A stretch of 64,000 nt of DNA from Amaricoccus sp. (lineage in GTDB: Bacteria; Pseudomonadota; Alphaproteobacteria; Rhodobacterales; Rhodobacteraceae). Below, piece by piece: positions 35,175 through 43,448 of the stretch. Numbering within the stretch: position 1 is the first letter of the stretch; the number at the start of each line of letters is the position of its first letter. The position numbers were made by a program, and so were the translations under genes. The notes under the pieces were generated by a model, which saw only the letters and a list, made by a program, of their open reading frames with translations, was not told the origin of the DNA and did not search any database. The stretch covers positions 19,472 to 83,471 of the forward strand of contig NZ_JAGOMQ010000016.1 in the NCBI RefSeq assembly GCF_017993425.1. Reading direction: 5' to 3'.

Positions 35175-36386
35175 TCAGTCGGGGAAGGCGAAGAGCCCGG
35201 CGTCGCGGTCCTCGCGCCCGGTCGCCCAGGCCACGGCGAGCTCCGCGGCGAGGCGCGAGAAGGTCACCCCGTTGCCGCCGTAGCCCATCACCGCGAAGAG
35301 CCGCGGCGAAGCGGGCACCGGCCCGATCCGCGGCAGCCCGGTCGTCGTCGTCCCGAAGGCCCCGGCCCAGGCGAATTCCGGCGTCGCGTCGATCCCGGGC
35401 AGGAGCCGCGACAGCTTCGCCGAGATCCGCGCCACCTTGTCGGGGATCGCCGCGTCGCGCCGCGCCTCGTCCTCGAAGGGCTCGTCCTCGCCGCCGCAGA
35501 TCACCCGCCCGTCCGGCGTGGCGCGCAGGTAGAGATAAGGCTCGGACGCCTCCCACATGAACGCCTCCCCGGGCCAGAGCCGGCGCCGCTGCCGCCGCGT
35601 CGCCATCGCCCAGGTCGAGATCACCTCGTGCCCCTTGCCCGGCGCCGGCCCGGCCAGCTCGTAGCCGGTGGCGAGCACGACATGGCCGACCGAGATCACC
35701 GGCCCGCCCGCGGTCGCCACGGCGACGCCGCTCCGCCCCGCCTCGAAGGCGACGGCCTCGGCCGGCGCATAGGCCCGCGCGCCCCGGGCCAGCGCGGCGA
35801 GGAGGAGGCGCGCCGTCAGCTTGCGCGGGTCGAGGGCGAGGTTGCCGCGGCTGACGATCGCCCCCTCGCGCTCGATCCCCCAGGCCTCGCGCAGGGGGGC
35901 GGCGGTCAGGTAGTCGGCATGGAGCCCGATCGCGCGGCGCGCCTCCGCCTCGGCGCGGAGCGCGGCGCCGGTCAGCAGGTTGCCGGCGAGGTAGAGCGAG
36001 GCGCGCTCGGCGAGGTCGCAGGCGATCCCCAGCGTCTCGATCCGCGCCTTCAGGGCCGCCACGGCGAGGCGCGAGCGCGCCCAGGCCCGCGCCGCCACCT
36101 CGGCGCCCAGCATCCCGCCGAGCCCGGTCAGCGGCGTGTCGATCTCGAACTGCACCAAGGCCGTCGTCGCGGGCGTCGAGCCGCGGAGCGGCCCGCGCCG
36201 GTCGATCATGATGACGGACAGCCGCTCGGCGGTCAGCGCCTCCGCGGCCATCGCCCCGGAGATGCCCATGCCGACGACGAGCACGTCCGCCGCCACGTCC
36301 CGCGTCAGCCGCGCCGTCAGCACGCGCGGCGCGCGGTAGGCCATCCAGACCGGCCGCCCCGTCCTCAGGTCAAGCTGTCGCTCCAT
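35175..36386 (-). CDS. FAD-dependent oxidoreductase (DAO/DadA type)
   Basis: This 403-residue protein has the N-terminal Rossmann FAD motif at about 32-50 (DVLVVGMGISGAMAAEALTA), then the DAO-type RRGPLRGSTPATTALVQFEI and a long catalytic region. The C-terminal FAD-closing segment is LFAVMGYGGNGVTFSRLAAE. The fold fits amino-acid or amine oxidases and sarcosine oxidase-like enzymes. The substrate is not readable from sequence. It appears to be a single-gene transcript; an alpha/beta hydrolase lies upstream in the same direction after 84 bp. Confidence 0.85.
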   Translation of the reverse strand: MERQLDLRTGRPVWMAYRAPRVLTARLTRDVAADVLVVGMGISGAMAAEALTAERLSVIMIDRRGPLRGSTPATTALVQFEIDTPLTGLGGMLGAEVAARAWARSRLAVAALKARIETLGIACDLAERASLYLAGNLLTGAALRAEAEARRAIGLHADYLTAAPLREAWGIEREGAIVSRGNLALDPRKLTARLLLAALARGARAYAPAEAVAFEAGRSGVAVATAGGPVISVGHVVLATGYELAGPAPGKGHEVISTWAMATRRQRRRLWPGEAFMWEASEPYLYLRATPDGRVICGGEDEPFEDEARRDAAIPDKVARISAKLSRLLPGIDATPEFAWAGAFGTTTTGLPRIGPVPASPRLFAVMGYGGNGVTFSRLAAELAVAWATGREDRDAGLFAFPD

Positions 36387-36470
36387 CGCGCGGAGGCTAG
36401 CGCGCGCGCCGACGCCGGCAAGGCGCCGGGCCCCGCCGGCGATCCCGCCGCCGCTGCAACGCCACCGGCG

Positions 36471-37346
36471 CTAGACCGGCACCCCGCCGAGGAAGCCGCC
36501 GAAGTAGCCGGCATAGAGCTCCGGCTGCTCGAGGTTCATCGAGTGCCCCACCCCGGGCGCGGTCAGCAGGCGGCAGTTCGGCATCTCCGCCGCCATGCGC
36601 CGGACGTCCGCCGCCGGGATCCAGCCGTCGAGCTCGCCCCAGAGCACGAGGTGCTCGTGGGTGAGCTCGCCCATCCGCTTCGCCACCTCGCCGCTCTCGT
36701 ACTCGAGGTTGAGGTGGTGCGGCGTGCCGAACCAGATCCCCTCGGCGACCGCGAAGGTCTGGTCGACGATCCGCTCGAAGAAGGCCTGGAGCTCGCCCAC
36801 CCCCTCGCGGAACCGCGGCGTGGCCCCGGGGACCAGCGTCTCGGCGAGGAACAGCGAGGCCGCCGCCGTGGCCATGCCGGCGCGCGTCACCTCGCGGCTC
36901 GCCTGCATGGCGCGGAACACCGCGATGCCGGCCGCGTCGAACTTCAGCCCCAGCGGCGTGACCGGGTCGAGCGCGAGGCAGCGCCCGAAGCGGTCCGGCT
37001 CGGCCAGCATCATCCGCGCGGCGATGATCCCGCCGGTGGAATGGGTGGCCAGATGGCAGCGTTCGATCCCGAGCCCGTCCAGCGCCGCCAGCATGTCGGC
37101 GGCGTGCTGGGCCATGGTGTAGTTGGCGAACTCCGGCTCTGACGCCGGCTTGTCGCTGTCGCCGCAGCCGCGCCAGTCCACGCCCACCACCCGCAGCCCC
37201 TCGGGGAACCAGCGGGCGGCGCGCTCGATCCAGTCCTTGCTGGCGAGGTTGCCGTGAATGAAGAGCACGGGGATGGGGCCGTCGCCCCATTCCCGCCAGG
37301 CGAGGCGCAGGCCGCCGCCGATATCGACCTTGCCGCTACGGCTCAT
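36471..37346 (-). CDS. Alpha/beta-hydrolase fold enzyme
   Basis: This 291-residue cytoplasmic hydrolase has the oxyanion region VLFIHGNLASKDWIERAARW, DWRGCGDSDKP after the third strand, and the nucleophile elbow CHLATHSTGGIIAARMML. The Asp is in LWGELDGWIPAADV and the His in PGVGHSMNLEQP. The elbow reads T-H-S-T-G rather than G-x-S-x-G, a minor departure. GGAGG lies 4 bases before the ATG at 37346. The substrate is unknown; haloalkane dehalogenase-, esterase- and lactonase-like members share this pattern. Confidence 0.85.
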   Translation of the reverse strand: MSRSGKVDIGGGLRLAWREWGDGPIPVLFIHGNLASKDWIERAARWFPEGLRVVGVDWRGCGDSDKPASEPEFANYTMAQHAADMLAALDGLGIERCHLATHSTGGIIAARMMLAEPDRFGRCLALDPVTPLGLKFDAAGIAVFRAMQASREVTRAGMATAAASLFLAETLVPGATPRFREGVGELQAFFERIVDQTFAVAEGIWFGTPHHLNLEYESGEVAKRMGELTHEHLVLWGELDGWIPAADVRRMAAEMPNCRLLTAPGVGHSMNLEQPELYAGYFGGFLGGVPV

Positions 37347-37590
37347 GAGGCCTCCGGATGCATTGCGAAAGGGCCCCGCCGCGGCGGGGCCGGCACAACG
37401 GGCGGCACGCAGGCCGCCCGGCTCGACCGGGCGGGAACGCAAGGCGCCCGTCCCGGCCCGAATTCCCTGCCGCGCCCTCCGGCGAGCCCGAAGGCGCGGC
37501 GCGCCGGGGCGGCGGTCCCGGAAGGGGCCGCCGCCCACGCAGGACAGGGCGGGCGCAGGGATGGATCCCGGCCTCCCGCCCCGGCGCCTG
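37347..37590. other. Intergenic region with a 20-bp GC palindrome
   Basis: About 240 bp. The palindrome GGCCCCGCCGCGGCGGGGCC at 37372-37391 could form a strong hairpin. It is about 200 bp past the upstream hydrolase stop, so its role as a terminator is uncertain. Confidence 0.35.
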
Positions 37591-38955
37591 TCACTTCGAC
37601 AGCCCCGCCGGCTTGGCCGCGGGCGCCGCCCCGCCGCCGCCGCCGCCCGAGCCGGGGGCCTGGATCGAGACGAGCGCGGTGTTGTCCACGAAGGACTTCA
37701 CCTGGTCGTGCAGGACGTTCGGGGCCTTGAACACGCCGTAATGGGCCGTGGGATCGGGGAAGCTGAGGAAGCCCGCCCCCGGCACCTTCCTGGCGGATTC
37801 GAGCGCGTTCTGCACCATCAGCCAGTTGTCGTTGTCGATGTGGATGACGAGCGTCCGCGCCTTGATGCGGTGCAGCTCATCGTTGATGTTGTAGTTCCAG
37901 CCGCCGGCGTTGCGGTACCAGTAGTCGTTCGGATCCTCCGACTGGGTGCGGACGAGCCAGGCCGCCGTCTGGTTGCCGGTGGGCTCCCAGAAGAAGACCT
38001 CGCGCTCGACCTGGGACCAGGGCTGCGCCGAGCGGTACTCGAAGGTGAAGCCGGTCTGCTGGAGGATCGACCACAGGAACTGGAGCCCCTGCTTCGGATG
38101 CTGGTCGGCGGGCAGGTCGTAGAAGTTGCCCCCCGTCTCCCGGTAGACCGGATCGCTCTCGATCGCCGCCTGGGCGAGGCGGAAGGTCCATTGCCCGATC
38201 GGGTCGGCGCCGTCCGAGGCGGTGGTGCCGCCGATCGGCATGATGGCGTCGACGAAGCCCGAGGGCGAGTACATCACCCCCCAGACCCAGCTCTGGGTCG
38301 CCCCCATCGAGGCGCCGAAGGCGAGATCGACGTTCGCCACGTTCAGGTGGTCGCGCAGGAGCTGATAGTTCGCCTGCACCATGTCGAAGTAGCTGTATTG
38401 CGGGAATTTCCGCCCCAGCCCCTCCGAGGGCTTGGACGCGCCCCAGAGGCCGATCGCGTCGAGGAAGACGACGTAGTACTTGTTGGTGTCGATCACGAGG
38501 CCCGGCCCGATCACCGGCGTGCCGCCGGCCAGCGCGTTCGAGGCCATGGGGGCCCAGATCGAGAAGCTGGCCGCCGAGTCGCCCGAGTAGTGGGGGCTGA
38601 CGATCACCGCATTGATGATCTCGCCCTTCTCGTTGCGGATCGGGGTGCCCATGTCGATGTAGGCGGTCTTGAGCGGCCCCATCCCGAGGCTCTCGAGCGT
38701 CGTGCCGCCGTCGCCGCCGTCGCGCCAGGTCTCGGGATCGGCGTCGAGGTCGTAGGTCCCGCCGATCCGGAAGTTCGGGATGTCGTAGTACTTCTTGAGC
38801 GAGGCGAGGGTGGGCACGCTGGAGGCGGGCGTCCACGTCTCGATCGGCGGCGGGGCGGCGCTGCGCGACAGCATGTCGGCGCGTGCCGACGGCGCGAAGG
38901 CGAGCGTCCCGAGCAGGGCCGCGAGGGCGAGGGTCTTGAGCGAGGGCGTGTTCAT
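37591..38955 (-). CDS. Secreted MetX-like alpha/beta hydrolase
   Basis: This 454-residue protein has a Sec signal (MNTPSLKTLALAALLGTLAF, cleaved after ARA). It shares the homoserine-acetyltransferase-like hydrolase layout: SPHYSGDSAASFSIWAP as oxyanion region, nucleophile in DLAFGASMGATQSWVWGVMY, Asp in LVIHIDNDNWLM and His in DPTAHYGVF. A secreted location makes a methionine-pathway role unlikely; a carboxylesterase is more plausible. It is clearly paralogous to the N-terminal half of the next upstream gene and ends with the same seven residues, KPAGLSK. A GTG at 38979 is an alternative start. Confidence 0.82.
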   Translation of the reverse strand: MNTPSLKTLALAALLGTLAFAPSARADMLSRSAAPPPIETWTPASSVPTLASLKKYYDIPNFRIGGTYDLDADPETWRDGGDGGTTLESLGMGPLKTAYIDMGTPIRNEKGEIINAVIVSPHYSGDSAASFSIWAPMASNALAGGTPVIGPGLVIDTNKYYVVFLDAIGLWGASKPSEGLGRKFPQYSYFDMVQANYQLLRDHLNVANVDLAFGASMGATQSWVWGVMYSPSGFVDAIMPIGGTTASDGADPIGQWTFRLAQAAIESDPVYRETGGNFYDLPADQHPKQGLQFLWSILQQTGFTFEYRSAQPWSQVEREVFFWEPTGNQTAAWLVRTQSEDPNDYWYRNAGGWNYNINDELHRIKARTLVIHIDNDNWLMVQNALESARKVPGAGFLSFPDPTAHYGVFKAPNVLHDQVKSFVDNTALVSIQAPGSGGGGGGAAPAAKPAGLSK

Positions 38956-38975
38956 GGCTTGGGTTCCCCTGCGCA

Positions 38976-41492
38976 TCACTTGGAGAGGCCCGCGGGCTTC
39001 TCGCCCGCGCCGACATTGCCCGGACCTCCGGCCGTCGCCGCCAGGGTCAGGCCGTTGACGAGGGCGTCGATCACGTCGGGCGAGACGGCGTTGACCCGTC
39101 CGGTCCGCATGAAGTCGGTGGCGTCGCGGGCGAACTCATAGGGCACGTCCGTGTGGATGAAGTGCCCCACGCCGGGATAGAGCTTGGTCTCGACCGGATT
39201 GCCCGCGTCCTGCATCCGCTGCTCGAAGGGGATGATCACCTCGTTCGCCATGTCGGTCAGGCCGTTGAGGGCGGTCGACGGGATGAAGGGCTCCTGGGCG
39301 CCGAAGGCGAGGAAGATCGGCGCCTTGATCTGCGGCAACCGGTTGAAGAGGCTGTTCTCGTCGCCCTTCACCAGCTCCTTGCCGATCGAGTAGACGTCGA
39401 AGATGAAGGCGAAGACCCACTGCTCGAACTCGTCCGGGTTGCCGGTGATCATCGCCACGCGCTGGTCGGTGTGCAGGCGCGCATACTCGGTGTCGCGCTT
39501 GAAGTAGCCGAACGGGCTCGGGCTGACCGCGCCGGTGACCGGGTCGCGGGTCTGGAAGTGGAAGAAGTCGCGCACGCCTTCGGCGGTGCGGCTGCGCTCG
39601 CCGTCCAGCATCCCGGTCGGGCCCCAGACCTGCTCCCAGAGCGCCTTGTCGTTGTCGATCGCCGGGTCGAACAGGTGGTAGGACTGCCCGCCGAACTCGA
39701 CCGACTCGGGGAACTCCTCGAGCCCGGCCGGGCCTTCGAGGATCAGCCCTTCGACCGCCTCGGGCCAGCTCAGCGCATAGCCGAGCACGATCTGCCCGCC
39801 CATGGAGTGGCCGAGGTAGTAGGCCTTGTCGATGCCGAGCTGGTCGACGATCACGTGGTGGAAGGCGACCCGGATGTCCTGGAGCGAGCGCGCCGGGTTC
39901 TTGCCGAGGTTGCCGGGGCCGGAGAGGCCGTAGTCGGGGGCGTCGAGCGCCACCACGCGGTAGCCCTGCTCCACGGCGAACTTGATCAGGTAGCCGTAGT
40001 GCGAGGCGAAGGCGCCCTTGCCGTGGACGACGACGAGCGTCTTCTGGTCGGGGATGTTCGGGCAGGCCACGTCGAAGTAGCCGATCTCCCATTCGATCCC
40101 GCGGTCATCGCTCGCCTTGGTGAACTTCACCGGGAAGGGATGCCGCATCTCGTCCTTCCAGAAGGACTTGCTCGGATCGGGGTTCATGTTGACCCGGGGC
40201 GAGATGTAGTCCGGCGCGTCGCAGACCTTGCCGTAGGTCGGCAGGATGCCGATGTCGTGCAGGAAGCTCGACAGCATCGGGTCGTCGTCGAGGCTGTTGA
40301 GCGCGCTGAAGACGGCGTAATGGGCGATCGGGCTGCGCTCGGTGGCGAGCTGGGCGCCCGGGATCAGGCCGACGCTCTCGCGGGCCTTGTCGATGGTCAG
40401 CCACTGGTCGTTCTCGATGTGGATGACCATGGTGCGCGGCTCGTAGTCCGGCAGGTATTCGTTGATGTTGTGCCGCTCGCCGACCTCGACGCGGTACTTG
40501 AGGTCGACCGCGTCGAACAGCCGGCCGAGCGCCATCACGCCGTCGCCGAAGCCGGGCTCGGGCGGATCCCAGGCGAAGACGTCGCCCTTGACCGCGTCCC
40601 AGCCCAGCGACTGGCGATGTGCGAGGTCGTAGCCGGTGAGCTGGAGCACCGACCAGTGGAAGGCCGAGCCCTGGATCGGATGCTGGTCCTTGGGCAGGTC
40701 GTAGTAGCGGCCCCCGGTCTTCTGCCAGACCGGGTCGCCCTCGATCCCGGCCTTGGCGTTCTGGAACGACCAGGCGGCGATCGGGGCGGTGCCGTCCGTG
40801 GCGGTGGCGCCGCCGACGGGCATGACCGCCGAGACGAACTCGGGATGCATCAGGCCCCAGACGTAGGACTGGGTCGCGCCCATCGAGACGCCGGTGGCGA
40901 GCACCACGTGGCCGACGTTCAGGTGATCGACCAGGAGGCGGTAGTTGGCCTGCACCATGTCGAAATAGCTGTAGTTGGGGAAGTCCATCCCCAGCCCGTC
41001 CGAGGGCTTGGAGGCGCCCCAGAGCCCGAGCGCGTCGACCATGACCACGTAGAAGCGGTCGGTGTCGAAGAGCTTGCCCGGGCCGATCAGCGGGCCGCCG
41101 GAGAAGGCGTTGCCGCCCTGGCCGTCGATCCAGTTGAAGTACATCGACGTCGCGTCGCCCGAGTAGAAGCTCGAGATGACGATGGCGTTGTCGATCTTGC
41201 CGTCGGGCCCCTCGTGGGGCGTGCCGACGGCGATGTAGGCGGTCTTGAGCGGCCCCGCGTCCAGGCTCTCCAGCGTCTTCCCGTCGGGGGCGCCGTTCGC
41301 CCAGGCCTCGGGATTGGCGAGATCGTAGCTCCCGCCGATCCGGAAGTCCGCGATCTCGACCGTCTTCTTCAGATCGTCCAGCGCCGCGACGGCGGAGCGC
41401 GCCGTGATCGGCTCCTTCGCCTGCTGCGCGCCCGCCCCGATGGGCACGATCAGGAGCGTCGCGACCGCGACGAGCCTGGCTGTCCTCAACAT
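38976..41492 (-). CDS. Secreted double alpha/beta-hydrolase (MetX-like + second hydrolase)
   Basis: This 838-residue protein has a signal peptide (ending IGAGAQ). Domain 1 (about 25-430) parallels the adjacent 454-residue hydrolase: SSFYSGDATSMYFNWID, VLATGVSMGATQSYVWGLMH, VIHIENDQWL and SPIAHYAVF. Domain 2 (about 460-790) is a second hydrolase with VVVHGKGAFASHYGYLIKFA, the nucleophile in AYYLGHSMGGQIVLGYALSW, and His in YPGVGHFIHTDVP. Both domains appear catalytically complete. The C-terminus ends EKPAGLSK like the neighbour. It may hydrolyse a polymer or a two-step ester substrate outside the cytoplasm, which is inference. Confidence 0.82.
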   Translation of the reverse strand: MLRTARLVAVATLLIVPIGAGAQQAKEPITARSAVAALDDLKKTVEIADFRIGGSYDLANPEAWANGAPDGKTLESLDAGPLKTAYIAVGTPHEGPDGKIDNAIVISSFYSGDATSMYFNWIDGQGGNAFSGGPLIGPGKLFDTDRFYVVMVDALGLWGASKPSDGLGMDFPNYSYFDMVQANYRLLVDHLNVGHVVLATGVSMGATQSYVWGLMHPEFVSAVMPVGGATATDGTAPIAAWSFQNAKAGIEGDPVWQKTGGRYYDLPKDQHPIQGSAFHWSVLQLTGYDLAHRQSLGWDAVKGDVFAWDPPEPGFGDGVMALGRLFDAVDLKYRVEVGERHNINEYLPDYEPRTMVIHIENDQWLTIDKARESVGLIPGAQLATERSPIAHYAVFSALNSLDDDPMLSSFLHDIGILPTYGKVCDAPDYISPRVNMNPDPSKSFWKDEMRHPFPVKFTKASDDRGIEWEIGYFDVACPNIPDQKTLVVVHGKGAFASHYGYLIKFAVEQGYRVVALDAPDYGLSGPGNLGKNPARSLQDIRVAFHHVIVDQLGIDKAYYLGHSMGGQIVLGYALSWPEAVEGLILEGPAGLEEFPESVEFGGQSYHLFDPAIDNDKALWEQVWGPTGMLDGERSRTAEGVRDFFHFQTRDPVTGAVSPSPFGYFKRDTEYARLHTDQRVAMITGNPDEFEQWVFAFIFDVYSIGKELVKGDENSLFNRLPQIKAPIFLAFGAQEPFIPSTALNGLTDMANEVIIPFEQRMQDAGNPVETKLYPGVGHFIHTDVPYEFARDATDFMRTGRVNAVSPDVIDALVNGLTLAATAGGPGNVGAGEKPAGLSK

Positions 41493-41535
41493 GCCTTCCT
41501 CCCCCTGCGTCGGGCGGTGACGCCCTGCATTCCGC

Positions 41536-41558
41536 GCCGGGCCCCGGCGGGGCCCGGC
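41536..41558. terminator. GC-rich hairpin between lipoprotein and hydrolase genes
   Basis: GCCGGGCCCC and GGGGCCCGGC form a perfect 10-bp stem with a 3-base loop, starting 8 bp after the lipoprotein stop on minus. It lacks a T tract, so it may only attenuate read-through from the porin-lipoprotein pair into the hydrolase genes, or stabilise the mRNA. Confidence 0.5.
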
Positions 41559-41565
41559 TCTCGTC

Positions 41566-41781
41566 TCAGTATGCGCCGGTCTGCGCGTCGACCTCGGCCT
41601 GCTCGGCCGGGTCGCCCAGCGGCGTCTTGCTTCCCGCCAGCACGAAGCTGCCCTCGGGTCCCGAGAAGGCGCCCGGGCGCACCTGCATCTCGTTCGCGCC
41701 CATCTCGGGCGGGTCCACCGGCGTGATCCCGGAGCAGCCCGCCAGGACGGCGCCGACGAGGAGCGCCCAGGCCCCGCGCAT
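41566..41781 (-). CDS. Small lipoprotein
   Basis: This 71-residue protein has an N-terminal lipobox (GAWALLVGAVLAGC, lipidated Cys about 16) and a short hydrophilic mature region (SGITPVDPPEMGANEMQVRP). Its ATG overlaps the porin stop (TGATG), indicating translational coupling. No known family. It may assist the porin or the secreted hydrolases of the same cluster; that is a guess from context. Confidence 0.7.
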   Translation of the reverse strand: MRGAWALLVGAVLAGCSGITPVDPPEMGANEMQVRPGAFSGPEGSFVLAGSKTPLGDPAEQAEVDAQTGAY

Positions 41782-43298
41782 CAGAACCGCACCATCAGGC
41801 CCGCCTGGTAGAGGGTCATGTCGTTGACGTCGTAGCCCGGAACGGTGAACTCGTTCTGCGTGACGCCGAAATAGGCCTCCGAGCCGATCCGGTCGATGTT
41901 CTGCGAGAAGCCGAAGCCGTAGAGCTTGAAGTCGGTGCCGTCGGCCCAGAAGTCCTCGTACTTGGAGTACTGGATGGCGAAGCCGGTGCGGCCGATGTCC
42001 CAGAAGTTCCGCGTGTAGGTGAGCTTGCCCATCCAGGTGGTGGGCTCGTTGTCGAGGTCGTCGAAGCTCATCGTGGCGTACTGGATCGCGGCGCCGATGC
42101 CGTTCCACCACTGGTCGCTCGTCAGCACCAGCGAGCCCGAGGCGCTGATGCCGTCGAAGCCGCCGTCGGAGGCGTCGGTCCACCAGCTCGCGCCGGCGGC
42201 CATCCGCGCCCAGTCGGTCTGGCCGGCATAGCGCAGCGCGACGTCGTAGCGCTCCTCGGTGCCCGCCGAGCCCGAAAGCTGGAAGCCGTTCCAGACCGGC
42301 GTGTTGTAGCGCACGCGCACCAGGCGGCTGAGGCCGTCGAGGTTGTTGCCGAGGGTGAAGACGTTGAGGAAGTTCCCCGAGGCCACGGAGAAATCGCCGA
42401 GCGCGGCCTCGTACTCCTCCTCCGACGCATAGTCGTCGCGGTTCGGCGGGGTCCGCCGAGGGATATAGTCCGTGCTCTCGCCGTTCGCCGTCGGCAGCAT
42501 GCCGCCGAAGGCGAAGGTCTGGCCCGACCACATCGGCGTGGTCACACCGGTGATGTCCATCTCCGAGGTGCCGTCCGAGGCCATCCAGCCCTGGCCGATG
42601 AAGAACGACCCGTAGCGGTTGTTGCTCAGGCCGACCTCCAGGAGTCGCAGGTTGAAGGTTCGGTTGATCGAATCCGACACCGACTGCTCGAGCTGGCTGA
42701 CGTCGAGCGAGCCGTTGACCGGCCACTCGAACTCGAAGAGCGCCAGCGCCTGGGTCTCCTCGAGCGCATTGGATTCGCCGAGGAAGCGGAAGCGCGAGGA
42801 GGCGTTCTCGTTGTCGACCTGGTAGAGGTCGGTCGAGAGCCCGTCGTCGACGGTGTTCAGCGACCGGTTGATCTGGCCGGAGAAGGTCAGCCGCACGTTC
42901 GGGTTGCCGGTCGCCATGACGTTGGTCTCGCGGCCGTCCGGCAGCGCGCCGTAGAACGGATGCCCCGCCACGCCGGGCGAGGGCGGGGTGCGCAGCAGCC
43001 CCTGCATCGACGGCGCGACCCCTGTCGCCTCCGCCACCGCCACCTGCTGGGCGCCGGACGACGCCCGGACCTGCGGCGCCGGCGCCGCCGCGACCTGGCG
43101 GATCTCGCGCGCCTGCTGGGTCTGCTCCACCTTCATCGACTGGATCTCCTGCATCAGCAGGTTCACCTGCGCCTCGAGCGCGGCGATGCGGGCTGCCTGG
43201 TCCTGGGCCAGCGCCGGAAGCGGCGCAGCCGCGGCGATGGCCAGGATGGACGCGGCAAACATCTGCCGACGACCACCCGAGAACGGATGCTCTGTCAT
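41781..43298 (-). CDS. Outer-membrane porin with N-terminal coiled coil
   Basis: This 505-residue protein has a signal peptide ending PLPALAQ. A short coiled coil (about 25-60, AARIAALEAQVNLLMQEIQS) may trimerise the protein or reach peptidoglycan. The beta-barrel region has alternating hydrophobic/aromatic strands such as NVRLTFSGQINRSLNTVDD, RFRFLGESNALEETQALALF and WNGIGAAIQYATMSFDDLDN. It ends in Phe as outer-membrane barrels do (YQAGLMVRF). It probably admits small solutes for the hydrolase cluster. The ATG at 43298 has GAGG upstream. Confidence 0.85.
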   Translation of the reverse strand: MTEHPFSGGRRQMFAASILAIAAAAPLPALAQDQAARIAALEAQVNLLMQEIQSMKVEQTQQAREIRQVAAAPAPQVRASSGAQQVAVAEATGVAPSMQGLLRTPPSPGVAGHPFYGALPDGRETNVMATGNPNVRLTFSGQINRSLNTVDDGLSTDLYQVDNENASSRFRFLGESNALEETQALALFEFEWPVNGSLDVSQLEQSVSDSINRTFNLRLLEVGLSNNRYGSFFIGQGWMASDGTSEMDITGVTTPMWSGQTFAFGGMLPTANGESTDYIPRRTPPNRDDYASEEEYEAALGDFSVASGNFLNVFTLGNNLDGLSRLVRVRYNTPVWNGFQLSGSAGTEERYDVALRYAGQTDWARMAAGASWWTDASDGGFDGISASGSLVLTSDQWWNGIGAAIQYATMSFDDLDNEPTTWMGKLTYTRNFWDIGRTGFAIQYSKYEDFWADGTDFKLYGFGFSQNIDRIGSEAYFGVTQNEFTVPGYDVNDMTLYQAGLMVRF

Positions 43299-43448
43299 CG
43301 TGTCCCTCACGTTCTGCGCGAATTATGTTTCTTATCTGGCGCGCAACCAGAAAGTTACTGTCGCGGAAATTGCAGGGGCTCCCGGGATGTGTCAACTGGT
43401 TTCCAACCCGCTGCGCCGTCGCGCGGTAATTGTGAACGGAGGGGCAGA

